From an uncultured Anderseniella sp. (GTDB lineage Bacteria > Pseudomonadota > Alphaproteobacteria > Rhizobiales > Aestuariivirgaceae): 50,330 bases of DNA. Below are positions 19,329-28,535 of this stretch, in pieces. The stretch spans positions 1 to 50,330 of the forward strand of contig CALHUA010000023.1 of NCBI GenBank assembly GCA_938039915.1, given 5' to 3'. Numbering within the stretch: position 1 is the stretch's first letter; every line of letters starts with the position of its first letter. The notes beneath the pieces are model-generated. The model was not told where the DNA came from. It saw only the letters and a list, made by a program, of their open reading frames with translations, and ran no database searches. The position numbers and the translations under genes are program-made.

Positions 19329-20233
19329 GCGATCTCTATCCAGGCTTTGACGATCGCATGATTGACGGCGACGGCGCACAGCTTTTCGTGCGCACCGGCG
19401 GCAGCGGTCCCCCATTGCTGTTGCTGCACGGATTTCCGCAAACCGGCGCTATCTGGCACAAGATCGCCGGTGAACTGAGCCAGCATTTTTCTCTGGTAAT
19501 CCCGGATTTGCGTGGCTATGGCCGCTCCGACAAACCGACCAACGATGCAGAAAACCTTGCCTATTCCAAACGGGCCATGGCGAATGATCTTGTCGCCGTG
19601 ATGCGCTCACTTGGCCACGATGCCTTCCACCTGTGCGGTCATGATCGTGGCGGACGGGTGGCTTACCGTCTTGCGCAGGATCATCCACACGCGGTGACCA
19701 GCCTGATCACGCTCGATATTGTGCCCACGCTGGAACAGTGGAAAGCCATGGCAACCGTGGCAGGCGCCATGAATACCTATCACTGGCCGTTCCTGGCGCA
19801 ACCCCATCCGCTGCCGGAAAAGATGATCGGCGGCGATGCGGATTTCTATCTCGACGAGAAACTCGGAGCCTGGAACAATGGCACCGGTCTTGACGTCTTC
19901 GACTCAGGCGCACTTGCCGAATACCGCACCCACTTTCGCGATCCTGAGGTCATCCACGCCCTGTGCAATGACTATCGCGCCGGAGCCACATGCGATGTGG
20001 AGCACGACCAGGCGGCGCTTGATCAGGGCATCAAGATCACCTGCCCCATGCTGGCACTGTGGGGTGATGCCGGCATCCCCGGCAAGTCAGGCGGCGGTCC
20101 ACTAGACATCTGGCGCAGATGGGCGACGAATGTTACAGGTGGCGGGATCGCCTGCGGGCATTTCCTGGCCGAAGAAGCCCCGGCGGAAACCCTGGCCGCC
20201 ATGATGTCGTTTCTGATGGAGAACGCTGTTTGA
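19325..20233 (+). CDS. Alpha/beta hydrolase with a fluoroacetate-dehalogenase-type active site
   Basis: The 302-residue protein carries HGFPQ (His-35), RGYGRSDKP and the nucleophile elbow GHDRGG with Asp-107, not serine. The rest of the site matches fluoroacetate dehalogenase RPA1163 as I recall it: Arg-108 and Arg-111 for carboxylate binding, Asp-131 as acid, His-153, Trp-154 and Tyr-217 as halide ligands, Trp-183, and general base His-279 in CGHFLAEE. The family hydrolyses C-halogen bonds of haloacetates through an aspartyl ester, in the cytosol. Some close relatives hydrolyse other esters or epoxides, so the substrate is predicted, not shown. It overlaps purD (ATGA) and the next gene (TTGA). 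Confidence 0.85.
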   Translation: MSDLYPGFDDRMIDGDGAQLFVRTGGSGPPLLLLHGFPQTGAIWHKIAGELSQHFSLVIPDLRGYGRSDKPTNDAENLAYSKRAMANDLVAVMRSLGHDAFHLCGHDRGGRVAYRLAQDHPHAVTSLITLDIVPTLEQWKAMATVAGAMNTYHWPFLAQPHPLPEKMIGGDADFYLDEKLGAWNNGTGLDVFDSGALAEYRTHFRDPEVIHALCNDYRAGATCDVEHDQAALDQGIKITCPMLALWGDAGIPGKSGGGPLDIWRRWATNVTGGGIACGHFLAEEAPAETLAAMMSFLMENAV

Positions 20234-21312
20234 GCCAGCCGATTGACAGACAGGCCGAGTTTTCCGGTACACGTGACGTGCGCGAGGCTCATCGGTTTGA
20301 TGAAGCCGCACTGGCGGGTTACCTGCAGGCGCACATACCCGGTTTCAGGTCACCGATGACGGTTGAACAGTTCAAGGGCGGCCAGTCGAACCCGACCTAC
20401 AAGCTTGTCACAGCAACGGCTTCTTACGTCCTGCGCCGCAAACCACCGGGAAAACTGTTGCCGTCCGCGCATGCTGTTGACCGGGAATACCGGGTCATCG
20501 CTGCCCTCTATGCCCAGAACCTGCCGGTCGCAAATCCGCATTTGCTGTGTGAGGACGCATCCATCATCGGCACCGAATTCTACGTCATGGACTTTGTCGA
20601 CGGCCGGGTGTTCTGGGAACCGTTCATGCCGGGCATTTCAGGGTCGGAGCGTGCAGATATTTTTGATCAACTCAACGCGTTCATGGCAAATCTGCATTCG
20701 GTGGATGTCGATGCCGCCGGCCTGGGTGACTTTGGCCGCGCCGAAGGCTATGTGGCGCGCCAGATCAAACGCTGGTCGGGACAGTACCGTGCATCGGAAA
20801 CTGCAAAGATACCGGCCATGGACCGGTTGATGGACTGGCTGCCGGAGGCCTCTCCATCTTCGGGCCAGGTGTCTCTAGTGCATGGCGACTTTCGTCTCGA
20901 CAATTGCATCATTGACCAAAAAAACCCGAAAATCCGGGCCGTGCTGGACTGGGAACTGTCTACCCTTGGTGATCCAATCGCGGATTTCACCTACCACCTG
21001 ATGCAGTGGCGCATGCCGCCGTCTGAAACCGGTGCCGGCGTCGGTTCGCTGATCGGTCATGAGGACCTTGAGGGCGTACCTGCGCTTGAAGATTATGTTG
21101 CGGCCTACTGCCAGAGACGGGGTCTGCGCTCCATTCCCGATCTGGACACCTATCTGGCCTATAATTTCTTCAGGATGGCAGCCATCTTCCAGGGCATCGT
21201 CGGCAGGGTGCGGGATGGCACTGCGGCCAATCCGCATGCTGCGGAAATGGCGAACCTTGTGTCTCCCATGGCAGAGGTCGCCTGGGATTACGCCCGCAAG
21301 GCCGGCGCATGA
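20230..21312 (+). CDS. APH-family phosphotransferase (ACAD10/APH-like kinase)
   Basis: This 360-residue aminoglycoside-phosphotransferase-fold protein has the early substrate/ATP segment FKGGQSNPTYKL and LRRKPPGKLLPSAHAVDREY. The Brenner motif LVHGDFRLDNCI contains His-218 and Asp-220, and the metal aspartate lies in VLDWELSTLGDP (Asp-240). These are the catalytic residues of small-molecule kinases. The subgroup resembles the APH domain of ACAD10, often found with acyl-CoA dehydrogenases and thought to phosphorylate hydroxyacyl substrates. I chose TTG 20230 because it overlaps the preceding stop (TTGA) in the same pattern as the other junctions. A longer frame begins upstream but would be buried in the hydrolase gene. 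Drug resistance is not implied. Confidence 0.85.
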   Translation: MSQPIDRQAEFSGTRDVREAHRFDEAALAGYLQAHIPGFRSPMTVEQFKGGQSNPTYKLVTATASYVLRRKPPGKLLPSAHAVDREYRVIAALYAQNLPVANPHLLCEDASIIGTEFYVMDFVDGRVFWEPFMPGISGSERADIFDQLNAFMANLHSVDVDAAGLGDFGRAEGYVARQIKRWSGQYRASETAKIPAMDRLMDWLPEASPSSGQVSLVHGDFRLDNCIIDQKNPKIRAVLDWELSTLGDPIADFTYHLMQWRMPPSETGAGVGSLIGHEDLEGVPALEDYVAAYCQRRGLRSIPDLDTYLAYNFFRMAAIFQGIVGRVRDGTAANPHAAEMANLVSPMAEVAWDYARKAGA

Positions 21313-22136
21313 GCGATCCCCGCATCGGACTGGCGCTGGGCGGCGGTGCGGCACGCGGCATTGCCCACATCCAGATTCTGCATGCCTTCGATGAACTGGG
21401 CATAAAGCCCCATCGCATGTCCGGCACCAGCATCGGCGCATTGATTGGCGCCGGTTATGCGGGCGGACTGAGCGCCGCCGAGATCGAAGACCATTCTCGC
21501 CTGGTCTTGTCCAACCGGCTGGACGCTGCGCGCAGGGCGTTTTCGTCAGGACGCGGCGGGCTGATGGATCTGATAAATTTCAACCCGCTGGCTTCACCGA
21601 TCATAGAAGGTACCCAACTGGTGAAGCTGGTGTTGCCGACCCCGCTGCCGGATGACCTGGCAAAATTCGCCATTCCCTTCACCATTGTCACGACCGACTT
21701 CTACAATATGAGTGAAGTCGCCTTTTCGTCCGGCGACCCGGTTCCTGCCATCGCCGCCAGCATCGCCATCCCCGGCGTGATCTCGGCGCCGAAACGCAAC
21801 ACCACCCTGATTGACGGTGGTTGCGTCAATCCGGTTCCCATATCCCATGTTCAGCAAGACTGCGACATCGTGGCCGGGGTCAATGTGATCGGCAAACCTC
21901 AACCGTCCAGCGGCACTGCTGCGCGAACCACGGACCTGCTGTCCGGCGCAATGCAGATCCAGCAGCAGAAAATCGCCCAGTTGCAGCGCGACAGCCTGCG
22001 CTGTGACATCTGGATTGAACCCGCCATAAGCCAGTTTCGCATTCATGACTTCTTCCGCTTCGAAGACATCATGACCGCTGCAAGACCGGCGCGCGACGAG
22101 ATCAAGCGCGCACTTGAACTCGCAATGAACAGCTGA
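21309..22136 (+). CDS. Patatin-like phospholipase family protein
   Basis: The product of 275 residues has the patatin Ser-Asp dyad. The oxyanion loop GGGAARG lies at residues 11-17, the nucleophile elbow GTSIG at 39-43 (Ser-41) and the DGG motif at about 169-171 in LIDGGCVNP. The compact length and lack of a signal peptide match the RssA/YlbK-type cytosolic or membrane-associated subgroup, which acts on lipid esters. Its start overlaps the kinase stop by ATGA, so it is the final gene of the purD unit. It is convergent with tadA, only 14 bases away. The natural substrate is unknown. Confidence 0.9.
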   Translation: MSDPRIGLALGGGAARGIAHIQILHAFDELGIKPHRMSGTSIGALIGAGYAGGLSAAEIEDHSRLVLSNRLDAARRAFSSGRGGLMDLINFNPLASPIIEGTQLVKLVLPTPLPDDLAKFAIPFTIVTTDFYNMSEVAFSSGDPVPAIAASIAIPGVISAPKRNTTLIDGGCVNPVPISHVQQDCDIVAGVNVIGKPQPSSGTAARTTDLLSGAMQIQQQKIAQLQRDSLRCDIWIEPAISQFRIHDFFRFEDIMTAARPARDEIKRALELAMNS

Positions 22137-22150
22137 AAAAATTCAGAGGC

Positions 22151-22609
22151 TTAGCGCCTGGTTCTGAAGAATTGAGTCAACAAATCACGCGCTTTTTTCT
22201 CACCCAGGCCGGAATACACCTCTGGTGCGTGATGGCATGTCGGCTGCGCAAAGAACCGCGGCCCGTTCTCGACGGCCCCCATTTTTTCGTCATCCGCACC
22301 GAAATACAAATGTTCAATGCGGGCAAACGAGATGGCGGCGGCGCACATGGCGCACGGCTCCAGGGTGACATGCAGGTCGCACCCGGTCAGACGCTCGCTG
22401 GCCAGTAACCTGCCCGCCTCGCGAATGACCAGAACCTCGGCGTGGGCCGTTGGATCGTTCAGTTCCCGGGTCCTGTTTCCGGCACTCGCAATAATGGCGC
22501 CATCGGGTCCGGTGACGCAGGCACCCACCGGCACTTCGCCCCGGTCGCCGGCGGCTTGAGCTTCTTCGAATGCCCGCGCCATGGCAGGGTGCAACTCAAC
22601 CTTCGTCAT
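22151..22609 (-). CDS. tadA: tRNA-specific adenosine deaminase (A34 to inosine)
   Basis: This zinc-dependent deaminase converts wobble adenosine of tRNA-Arg(ACG) to inosine and is generally essential. The 152-residue protein has zinc ligand and proton shuttle in HAE (His-56, Glu-58) and the PCAMC motif (Cys-86, Cys-89). NRTRELNDPTAHAE matches TadA rather than guanine or cytosine deaminases. The gene is divergent from rluB, with 74 bases between the start codons, and convergent with the patatin gene. Length and motifs are complete. Confidence 0.94.
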   Translation of the reverse strand: MTKVELHPAMARAFEEAQAAGDRGEVPVGACVTGPDGAIIASAGNRTRELNDPTAHAEVLVIREAGRLLASERLTGCDLHVTLEPCAMCAAAISFARIEHLYFGADDEKMGAVENGPRFFAQPTCHHAPEVYSGLGEKKARDLLTQFFRTRR

Positions 22610-22683
22610 CTTTCACACCTGTTTGTGGAGCTTCATCAATTGGACCTGTGCAGCAGCCCTGCCCTTCTGATACAAGCAACCCC

Positions 22684-23637
22684 ATGAATGCCAAACAATC
22701 AAGTCCATCATCAGTTCCGTCCGGCGACGATTCAGCCAAGCCTGAACGGGTCGCCAAGGTGATCGCCCGCGCCGGCTTGTGTTCGCGCCGCGATGCTGAA
22801 CGCTGGATTGAAATGGGCCGGGTCAGTGTCAATGGCAAGCCGCTTATCACACCGGCCATGACGGTGCTGCCTACCGATACCGTGGAAGTTGACGGCAAGC
22901 CACTGCCGGAACGCGAAGCCGCCCGGCTGTGGCGGTATCACAAACCGGCCGGTCTGGTGGTGTCGCACCGTGATGAAAAGGATCGCCCGTCGGTGTTCGA
23001 CAAGATGCCGGAAGACCTGCCGCGCGTCATCTCGATCGGTCGCCTTGATATCAATACCGAGGGCCTTTTGCTGCTGACCAATGATGGCGGGCTTGCCCGG
23101 CTGCTGGAACTGCCCGCAACCGGATGGGTGCGCCGCTACCGGGTGCGCGCCAATGGCAAGGTCACACCGGAAGCACTTGAAGCGCTCAAGGACGGCCTGC
23201 AGGTCGATGGCGTGCAATACGGCCCCATCGAAGCCAAGCTGGACAAGGACCAGGGCGCGAATGTCTGGCTGACCATTGCCCTGCGCGAAGGCAAGAACCG
23301 TGAAGTCAAAAAGATCTGCGAACACCTTGGCCTGAAGGTCGGACGGTTGATCCGCACGTCTTTCGGCCCGTTCCAGCTGGGCGAACTGGCCCGTGGCGCA
23401 GTGGACGAAATTTCACAGAAAGTGCTCAACGAACAGGTGCGCGGCGGTACCAAGCGCAAGGAGGGCGCGAAATCGAAACGGGCCACCGATCCAAAACTGG
23501 GCCCTGACGGCAAGCCTTTCCGCAAACCTAAACGAGCGCCGGCAAAGAAAAAACCAGCCGGCAAATCCACGGCGGGCAAACCTGCCGGAAAGCGCCCCGG
23601 TGCCAAGGGAGCTGCCCGTGCGGATCGTCGGCGGTAA
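22684..23637 (+). CDS. rluB: Pseudouridine synthase RluB-type (23S rRNA)
   Basis: The product has 317 residues from the ATG at 22684. An S4 RNA-binding domain (about 22-70; VAKVIARAGLCSRRDAE, GRVSVNG) precedes the RsuA/RluB catalytic domain with the active aspartate in GRLDINTEGLLLLTNDG (Asp-122). REGKNREVKKICEHLGLKV is the usual RsuA-family segment. It probably makes pseudouridine at 23S position 2605. The last 50 residues form a lysine-, arginine- and alanine-rich tail, expected to be disordered and to bind rRNA, as in many alphaproteobacterial homologues. A longer in-frame start lies within the tadA spacer and is less likely. Its 3' end overlaps rsmD by 20 bases. Confidence 0.92.
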   Translation: MNAKQSSPSSVPSGDDSAKPERVAKVIARAGLCSRRDAERWIEMGRVSVNGKPLITPAMTVLPTDTVEVDGKPLPEREAARLWRYHKPAGLVVSHRDEKDRPSVFDKMPEDLPRVISIGRLDINTEGLLLLTNDGGLARLLELPATGWVRRYRVRANGKVTPEALEALKDGLQVDGVQYGPIEAKLDKDQGANVWLTIALREGKNREVKKICEHLGLKVGRLIRTSFGPFQLGELARGAVDEISQKVLNEQVRGGTKRKEGAKSKRATDPKLGPDGKPFRKPKRAPAKKKPAGKSTAGKPAGKRPGAKGAARADRRR

Positions 23638-24187
23638 GTTCAGGGGCCGCAGCTTAGCCGCGCCTGATGGCCGCGATACCCGGCCGACAACGGACCGGGT
23701 GCGTGAAGCGATCTTCAACCGGCTTGAACATGGCGTCCCGGGCTTCAGCATTGACGGCGCGCGCGTGCTGGATCTGTTCGCGGGCACCGGCGCACTGGGC
23801 CTCGAAGCACTGTCGCGCGGCGCAAAGCACGCGCATTTTATCGACAACAGCGACAGCGCCCGAGGCCTGATCAGGCGCAACGCCGACACGCTCGGTGTCA
23901 TCGGGCAGTGCAAGCTGTGGCGGCGCGATGCCGCCAGCCTGGGGTCCTGCACGCCGATGAGTCCCTACTACCTGGTGTTTCTGGACCCGCCTTACAACAA
24001 AGGCCTGGCGGAACGCGCACTCAAGTCATTGGTGATGGGAAGCTGGCTTGCAGAAAACGCAGTTGTCGTGGTGGAAGAAGCTGCCAAGGTGGATGTTGCT
24101 GTCCCCGATGAACTCACCGTGCTGGGAGACCATCGGTATGGTGACACCAAGGTACTGACACTGCAGTTTCATGGAGCTGATGAATGA
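23618..24187 (+). CDS. rsmD: 16S rRNA (guanine966-N2)-methyltransferase
   Basis: This 189-residue SAM-dependent methyltransferase modifies G966 of 16S rRNA. The N-terminus MRIVGGKFRGRSL with TRPTTDRVREAIFN is diagnostic. The SAM-binding loop DLFAGTGALGLE is at residues 52-63 and the catalytic LDPPY at about 122-126. The start is GTG 23618 with AAGGGA 7 bases upstream, inside the final codons of rluB in another frame, giving a 20-base overlap. The frame is open further upstream but only as a shadow of the rluB tail. Coupling to rluB makes sense as two rRNA-modifying enzymes. The stop overlaps the benE start by ATGA. Confidence 0.93.
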   Translation: MRIVGGKFRGRSLAAPDGRDTRPTTDRVREAIFNRLEHGVPGFSIDGARVLDLFAGTGALGLEALSRGAKHAHFIDNSDSARGLIRRNADTLGVIGQCKLWRRDAASLGSCTPMSPYYLVFLDPPYNKGLAERALKSLVMGSWLAENAVVVVEEAAKVDVAVPDELTVLGDHRYGDTKVLTLQFHGADE

Positions 24188-25329
24188 GACCGTCGATGAT
24201 TTCTGCAGCCCTTGTTGCGGCACTGGTCGGATATGGTTCAACCATCGCGCTCATCCTGGCGGCAGCGCAGGCTGTCGGCGCCAGCCCGGCGCAAACCGCC
24301 AGCTGGGTCGCTGCGATCTGCTTCGCCAAGGCAATCGGATCCATGCTGTTGAGCACCTGGAAAAAGGTGCCGATCGTACTGGCCTGGTCAACACCCGGCG
24401 CAGCTCTGATCGCGGCATCGACCGGGATCAACATAAACGAAGCCGTCGGCGCATTCGTGCTGGCAGGCGGCCTGATCGCGCTGACCGGGGCAGTGCCGCC
24501 GATCAATCGCGCCGTTTCATCCATTCCCACCGGTATCGCATCGGGCATGCTGGCCGGCGTGCTGTTGCCGTTCTGCATTGCCGTTGCGACTTATGCGGTC
24601 AGTGACTGGCGCATGGTGTTGCCGCTGATCGCGGTGTTTCTGATCGTGCGGCTGATCAGTCCGCTATATGCCGTACTTGCAGCCCTTGCCGCCGGACTTG
24701 TCATAGCGTTCACCTATGCAGGCGTGCCTGTCCCGGCCTTTCGGTTCGAGGCATTGACCCTGGTATTCATCATGCCGGAGTTCAACCCCGCCGTCCTGAT
24801 CGGCCTCGGCCTGCCGCTGTATCTTGTCACCATGGCGTCACAGAACCTGCCGGGCTTTGCGGTGCTGCGCGCGCATGGCTATACGCCGCCCGTTGCCGCC
24901 AGCCTCGGTGTGACCGGCATTGGGTCGATGATCGCCGGTGTGTTCGGCTCACACACCTTCAACATGGCGGCCATTACGGCAGCCATCTGTCTCGGTGATG
25001 ACGTCCATCCGGACAAGTCCAAACGCTGGCAGGTCGGTATTTCCTACGGCATTATCTGGATATTGCTGGGAGTGTTCGGGCCGGTGATCATCGTCACCAT
25101 CCTCGCCATGCCGAAAGCCATTATTGCCGTCGTCGCAGGACTGGCGCTCATCACACCATTGATCGGCGCACTGGCGTCTGCCTTCGATGCCCCGGCCACA
25201 AGGTTCGCTGCCGCTGCCACGTTCATTGTCACTGCATCCGGTATCGCCGCCTTCGGCGTCGGCGCTGCCTTCTGGGGTTTGCTTGCAGGCCTGCTGGTGC
25301 ATCTGATAGATGGCCTAAAGCAGCGTTGA
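24184..25329 (+). CDS. BenE-family benzoate/H+ symporter-like transporter
   Basis: The 381-residue inner-membrane protein has about twelve hydrophobic segments. Family features are LAWSTPGAALIA, the GYTPPVAASLGVTG stretch, and GSHTFNMAAITAAICLGDD followed by HPDKSKRW, which is highly typical of BenE (TIGR00843). BenE of Acinetobacter imports benzoate, but members occur in bacteria without benzoate catabolism, and no benzoate genes are present in this window. The start overlaps the rsmD stop by ATGA, so it is translationally coupled to an rRNA methyltransferase gene. It converges on mutL with a 28-base gap and no clear terminator. Confidence 0.9.
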   Translation: MRPSMISAALVAALVGYGSTIALILAAAQAVGASPAQTASWVAAICFAKAIGSMLLSTWKKVPIVLAWSTPGAALIAASTGININEAVGAFVLAGGLIALTGAVPPINRAVSSIPTGIASGMLAGVLLPFCIAVATYAVSDWRMVLPLIAVFLIVRLISPLYAVLAALAAGLVIAFTYAGVPVPAFRFEALTLVFIMPEFNPAVLIGLGLPLYLVTMASQNLPGFAVLRAHGYTPPVAASLGVTGIGSMIAGVFGSHTFNMAAITAAICLGDDVHPDKSKRWQVGISYGIIWILLGVFGPVIIVTILAMPKAIIAVVAGLALITPLIGALASAFDAPATRFAAAATFIVTASGIAAFGVGAAFWGLLAGLLVHLIDGLKQR

Positions 25330-25357
25330 GGGCGCCGCAGGCGGCATGACATTAGCG

Positions 25358-27109
25358 TCAACTTCGACCGAACAGCCGCTCGATATCCGACAGTTTCAGT
25401 TCGACATAGGTGGGCCTGCCGTGATTGCACTGGCCGGAGTGCGGCGTGGCTTCCATTTCCCGGAGCAAGGCGTTCATTTCTTCCGGCTTGAGCCGCCTGC
25501 CCGAGCGCACCGATCCGTGACAGGCCATGGTCGATAGGACGTGATCAACCCGTTCGCGCACCCCGGTCGAGGCTTCAAATGTTTCCAGATCATCGGCCAC
25601 GTCCCTGATCAACTTGGCGATATTGCCACCGGCAATCAGCGACGGTACTTCGCGAACTGCGATCGAGGCCGGGCCAAACCCGTCGATCACCAGACCCGTA
25701 GCAGCCAGATCAGCGGCTGCATCCAGCAGGCGTTCGGCAGACGCTGCATCCAGGTCGACGATTTCAGGCACCAGCAAAGGCTGCCGGGCAATACCCGAGG
25801 CGGCAAACTGGGCTTTCATTTTCTCATATACCAGACGTTCATGGGCTGCATGCTGATCCACGATGACCACGCCATCGCGGGTCTGGGAGATGATATAGTT
25901 TTCGTGAAGCTGGGTGCGCGGCGCGCCCAGCGGTGTATCCAGGTCATCATCCACCGGCGCCTCGCTGACACCGGCACCGGATGGCGGGGCAAACGCTTCA
26001 AACGCGGCCTGGGCTTCCTGAAACCCGGGGCGCGGCGGCGGCGTCCAGTTTTGCGGCTGCGGCTGGTGACCCCCACCGGCGGGACGAAACGAATTGATGG
26101 TGCCCGCGCCCACGGTATTCGATGCCCTGTGACCGGCGTCGGCCAGCGCCTGTCGGATGGACCCGACAATCAGGCCGCGCACCAGGGCCTGGTCGCGAAA
26201 CCGCACTTCGGTCTTGGCCGGATGGACGTTCACATCCACCTCAGCCGGCGGCAGGGTAAGGAACAGCGCGACCGCCGGGTGACGGCCGCGCATCATGTAA
26301 TCGGCATAGGCACCGCGCAATGCACCGGCGATGACCTTGTCGCGCACCGGACGGCCGTTGACGTGCACATATTGCTGGTTGGCCTGTGCGCGATGATATG
26401 TGGGCAGGCTGACCAGCCCGGTCAGTGTGACGGTCTCACGCACAGCATCGATGGCAACCGTATTGCCTTCGAATTCACGTCCCATTACCGCATGGATGCG
26501 GGCTTCAAGTTCACCTTCGCGAAGATCAACCAGCGTTCTCCCGTCAGAGGTCATAGTGAACCGCACACCGGGATGGGCCATGGCAAGGCGGCGGACCACG
26601 TCGGCTGCTTCGGCGGTTTCTGCACGTTCCGACTTCAGAAACTTGAGCCGCGCCGGCACGGCAAAAAACAGGTCGGTCACCTCGATGACAGTGCCGTCTG
26701 AATGGGCCGCCGGGCGAACGGCATGCTTGCGCCCGCCCTCGACGCGAATTTCATGTGCGTCGCCGCCTGAGCGCGGGCGCGACAAAATCTTCAAGCGCGA
26801 CACTGCCGCGATGGATGGCAGCGCCTCGCCGCGAAAACCCAGGGTGCGAATATTGACCAGATCATCCTCAGCCAGTTTTGAAGTGGCGTGCCGTTCAACC
26901 GCAAGTTCAAGCTCGTCCGCTGTCATGCCAAGACCATTGTCGGCAACGCGTATCAAGGACCTGCCACCTGCAGACAACGCCACCTCTATAGTCGTACTGC
27001 CGGCGTCCAGCGCGTTCTCGACCAGCTCCTTGACCACACTGGCAGGCCGCTCGATGACCTCACCGGCGGCAATACGATTGATGGTGTTTTCTGAAAGCTT
27101 GCGGATCAT
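25358..27109 (-). CDS. mutL: DNA mismatch repair protein MutL (with endonuclease motif)
   Basis: MutL links MutS mismatch recognition to strand removal. The 583-residue protein has an N-terminal GHKL ATPase with [27 protein letters not shown]-type signatures split across residues 11-37, then DNGLGM and [11 protein letters not shown] variable proline-rich linker lies around 330-385. The C-terminal dimerisation domain retains [12 protein letters not shown] near residue 417, matching the DQHA(X)2E(X)4E metal-binding motif. [13 protein letters not shown] and GQCNHGRPT complete the endonuclease site. Thus it should nick DNA itself, as in bacteria lacking MutH. It lies 106 bases downstream of the pgi gene on the same strand. 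Confidence 0.96.
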   Translation of the reverse strand: MIRKLSENTINRIAAGEVIERPASVVKELVENALDAGSTTIEVALSAGGRSLIRVADNGLGMTADELELAVERHATSKLAEDDLVNIRTLGFRGEALPSIAAVSRLKILSRPRSGGDAHEIRVEGGRKHAVRPAAHSDGTVIEVTDLFFAVPARLKFLKSERAETAEAADVVRRLAMAHPGVRFTMTSDGRTLVDLREGELEARIHAVMGREFEGNTVAIDAVRETVTLTGLVSLPTYHRAQANQQYVHVNGRPVRDKVIAGALRGAYADYMMRGRHPAVALFLTLPPAEVDVNVHPAKTEVRFRDQALVRGLIVGSIRQALADAGHRASNTVGAGTINSFRPAGGGHQPQPQNWTPPPRPGFQEAQAAFEAFAPPSGAGVSEAPVDDDLDTPLGAPRTQLHENYIISQTRDGVVIVDQHAAHERLVYEKMKAQFAASGIARQPLLVPEIVDLDAASAERLLDAAADLAATGLVIDGFGPASIAVREVPSLIAGGNIAKLIRDVADDLETFEASTGVRERVDHVLSTMACHGSVRSGRRLKPEEMNALLREMEATPHSGQCNHGRPTYVELKLSDIERLFGRS

Positions 27110-27215
27110 GGCTTGCCGCTTTTCGCCTTTCCCTCAATCAGGTGTGCAGTTGTGTTCAAAGCTTCCGAAACTGTTCCGCTAATTGTAAACAATCCGGCTT
27201 TCGCCGCCACCCGGT

Positions 27216-28535
27216 TTACGACTTCATGGCGGCCAGATAATCCCGGGTCAGTACCTTGCCCTGTTCAACGGCTGGCTGATCAAATGGATCGATGTTCATC
27301 ATGAAGCCTGCAAGGATGGTTTCAAGCATGAAATGCATCATCAGGGCGCCAAGCGTGCGTTCATCCACCCTGTCCACCGCAAACACCCTGACCGGCCTGC
27401 CATTGCGGATCAGCACTTCAACGGCAGCACTTTGCTGGCAGGCGGTTACGTCTCCCACCGTGCGTCCGGCCAGATAGCCAAGCATCGGATCTGAAGCCAG
27501 GGTGTCGGGCAAACGCTGTCCCTGCTTCTGTGTCGCCGGGAAGATGAGATTTATCAGACGACCTTCGGGACCGTCGATGAAAAGCTGCATCTGGCTGTGC
27601 TGATCCACCGGTCCGGCGGCTGCCACCGGTTGAGAGCCCAGGCCGTTCTTGCCCAGGCTTTCAGCCCACAACTGAACATACCAGTTGGAAAACAACCGCA
27701 GCCGGTCCGCATAGGGCATCATCACCGACACATTCATGCCGCGCGTTTCCTGAAGAGCCACGCATACGGCCGCGCCAACGACCGGAGACGCATTGTCGCC
27801 GGCAAGTACGGCCTGCATGACATCACCGGCCCCCTTGCGAATGGCCAGTCCGTCAAGACCTGCAACAAGTGCCGGCAGCAGCCCTACACTGGACAGGGCT
27901 GAATAGCGCCCGCCAACGTGCGGATCATGATCCAGCAGCATCAGACGGTGTATCCGGGCAAGCCGTAACAGAGGATTGCGGTGCGGGTCACCCGGCTCGC
28001 TCAGTGCCACGATGTGGTTGGCAGGCGCAAGTCCAGCATGTTCAAGCGCGGCGAGCAGACACAGTATCTGCACCATGGTTTCAGGCGTACCGCCCGACTT
28101 GGAAATGACCAGTGCCCTGGTGGTCGCCAGAGGCAGGGTGGAAAATGCCTCTGCCAGCGTCGAAGCATCCAGATTGTCAAAGAAGTGCAGTCTTGCGCCC
28201 ATATTGGCTTCACAGCCCGGCACCCGGTATCCGGCCAGTTGCATAATGGCCTGCGCGCCCAGCGACGATCCGCCGGTTCCCAGGAAAACAATGTCGGTGG
28301 CGCCGTCGCGCAGAAACATCGCCGCCATCTTGCAGGAGGCGAGATCATCTATTTTCTGAGGCAGACGCAACAGCGGCAGCGCATGCTGCTTGTGCATGGT
28401 GCACAGGCGTGCACGGGCGGCCCCGGCCCTTTCCAAATAGAGCGTCAGGTCTTCATCACTCAATCCCGCATAACCGACATGTGCCGCCATGCAGCCCGAA
28501 ATATCGTGAATAAATGCGCCATTCGAAACGCTCAT
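27216..28535 (-). CDS. pgi: Glucose-6-phosphate isomerase, short form
   Basis: The enzyme interconverts glucose 6-phosphate and fructose 6-phosphate. Family signatures are FLGTGGSSLGAQA, ISKSGGTPETM, and GGRYSALSSVGLLPA (the first PGI signature region). The QLWAESLGKNGLG and PVDQHSQMQLFIDGP segments also fit, the latter carrying the catalytic histidine. At 439 residues it is clearly shorter than the 540-560 residues of E. coli-type Pgi and closer to the compact Bacillus-like and alphaproteobacterial forms. A ribosome-binding AGGGG lies about 10 bases upstream of the ATG. The N-terminal 75 residues are less conserved in appearance. It is followed by mutL on the same strand. Confidence 0.9.
   Translation of the reverse strand: MSVSNGAFIHDISGCMAAHVGYAGLSDEDLTLYLERAGAARARLCTMHKQHALPLLRLPQKIDDLASCKMAAMFLRDGATDIVFLGTGGSSLGAQAIMQLAGYRVPGCEANMGARLHFFDNLDASTLAEAFSTLPLATTRALVISKSGGTPETMVQILCLLAALEHAGLAPANHIVALSEPGDPHRNPLLRLARIHRLMLLDHDPHVGGRYSALSSVGLLPALVAGLDGLAIRKGAGDVMQAVLAGDNASPVVGAAVCVALQETRGMNVSVMMPYADRLRLFSNWYVQLWAESLGKNGLGSQPVAAAGPVDQHSQMQLFIDGPEGRLINLIFPATQKQGQRLPDTLASDPMLGYLAGRTVGDVTACQQSAAVEVLIRNGRPVRVFAVDRVDERTLGALMMHFMLETILAGFMMNIDPFDQPAVEQGKVLTRDYLAAMKS

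Noticed and set aside
25541-26701. A 386-codon plus-strand frame
   Set aside because: It is antisense to mutL and has no recognisable fold or start signal.
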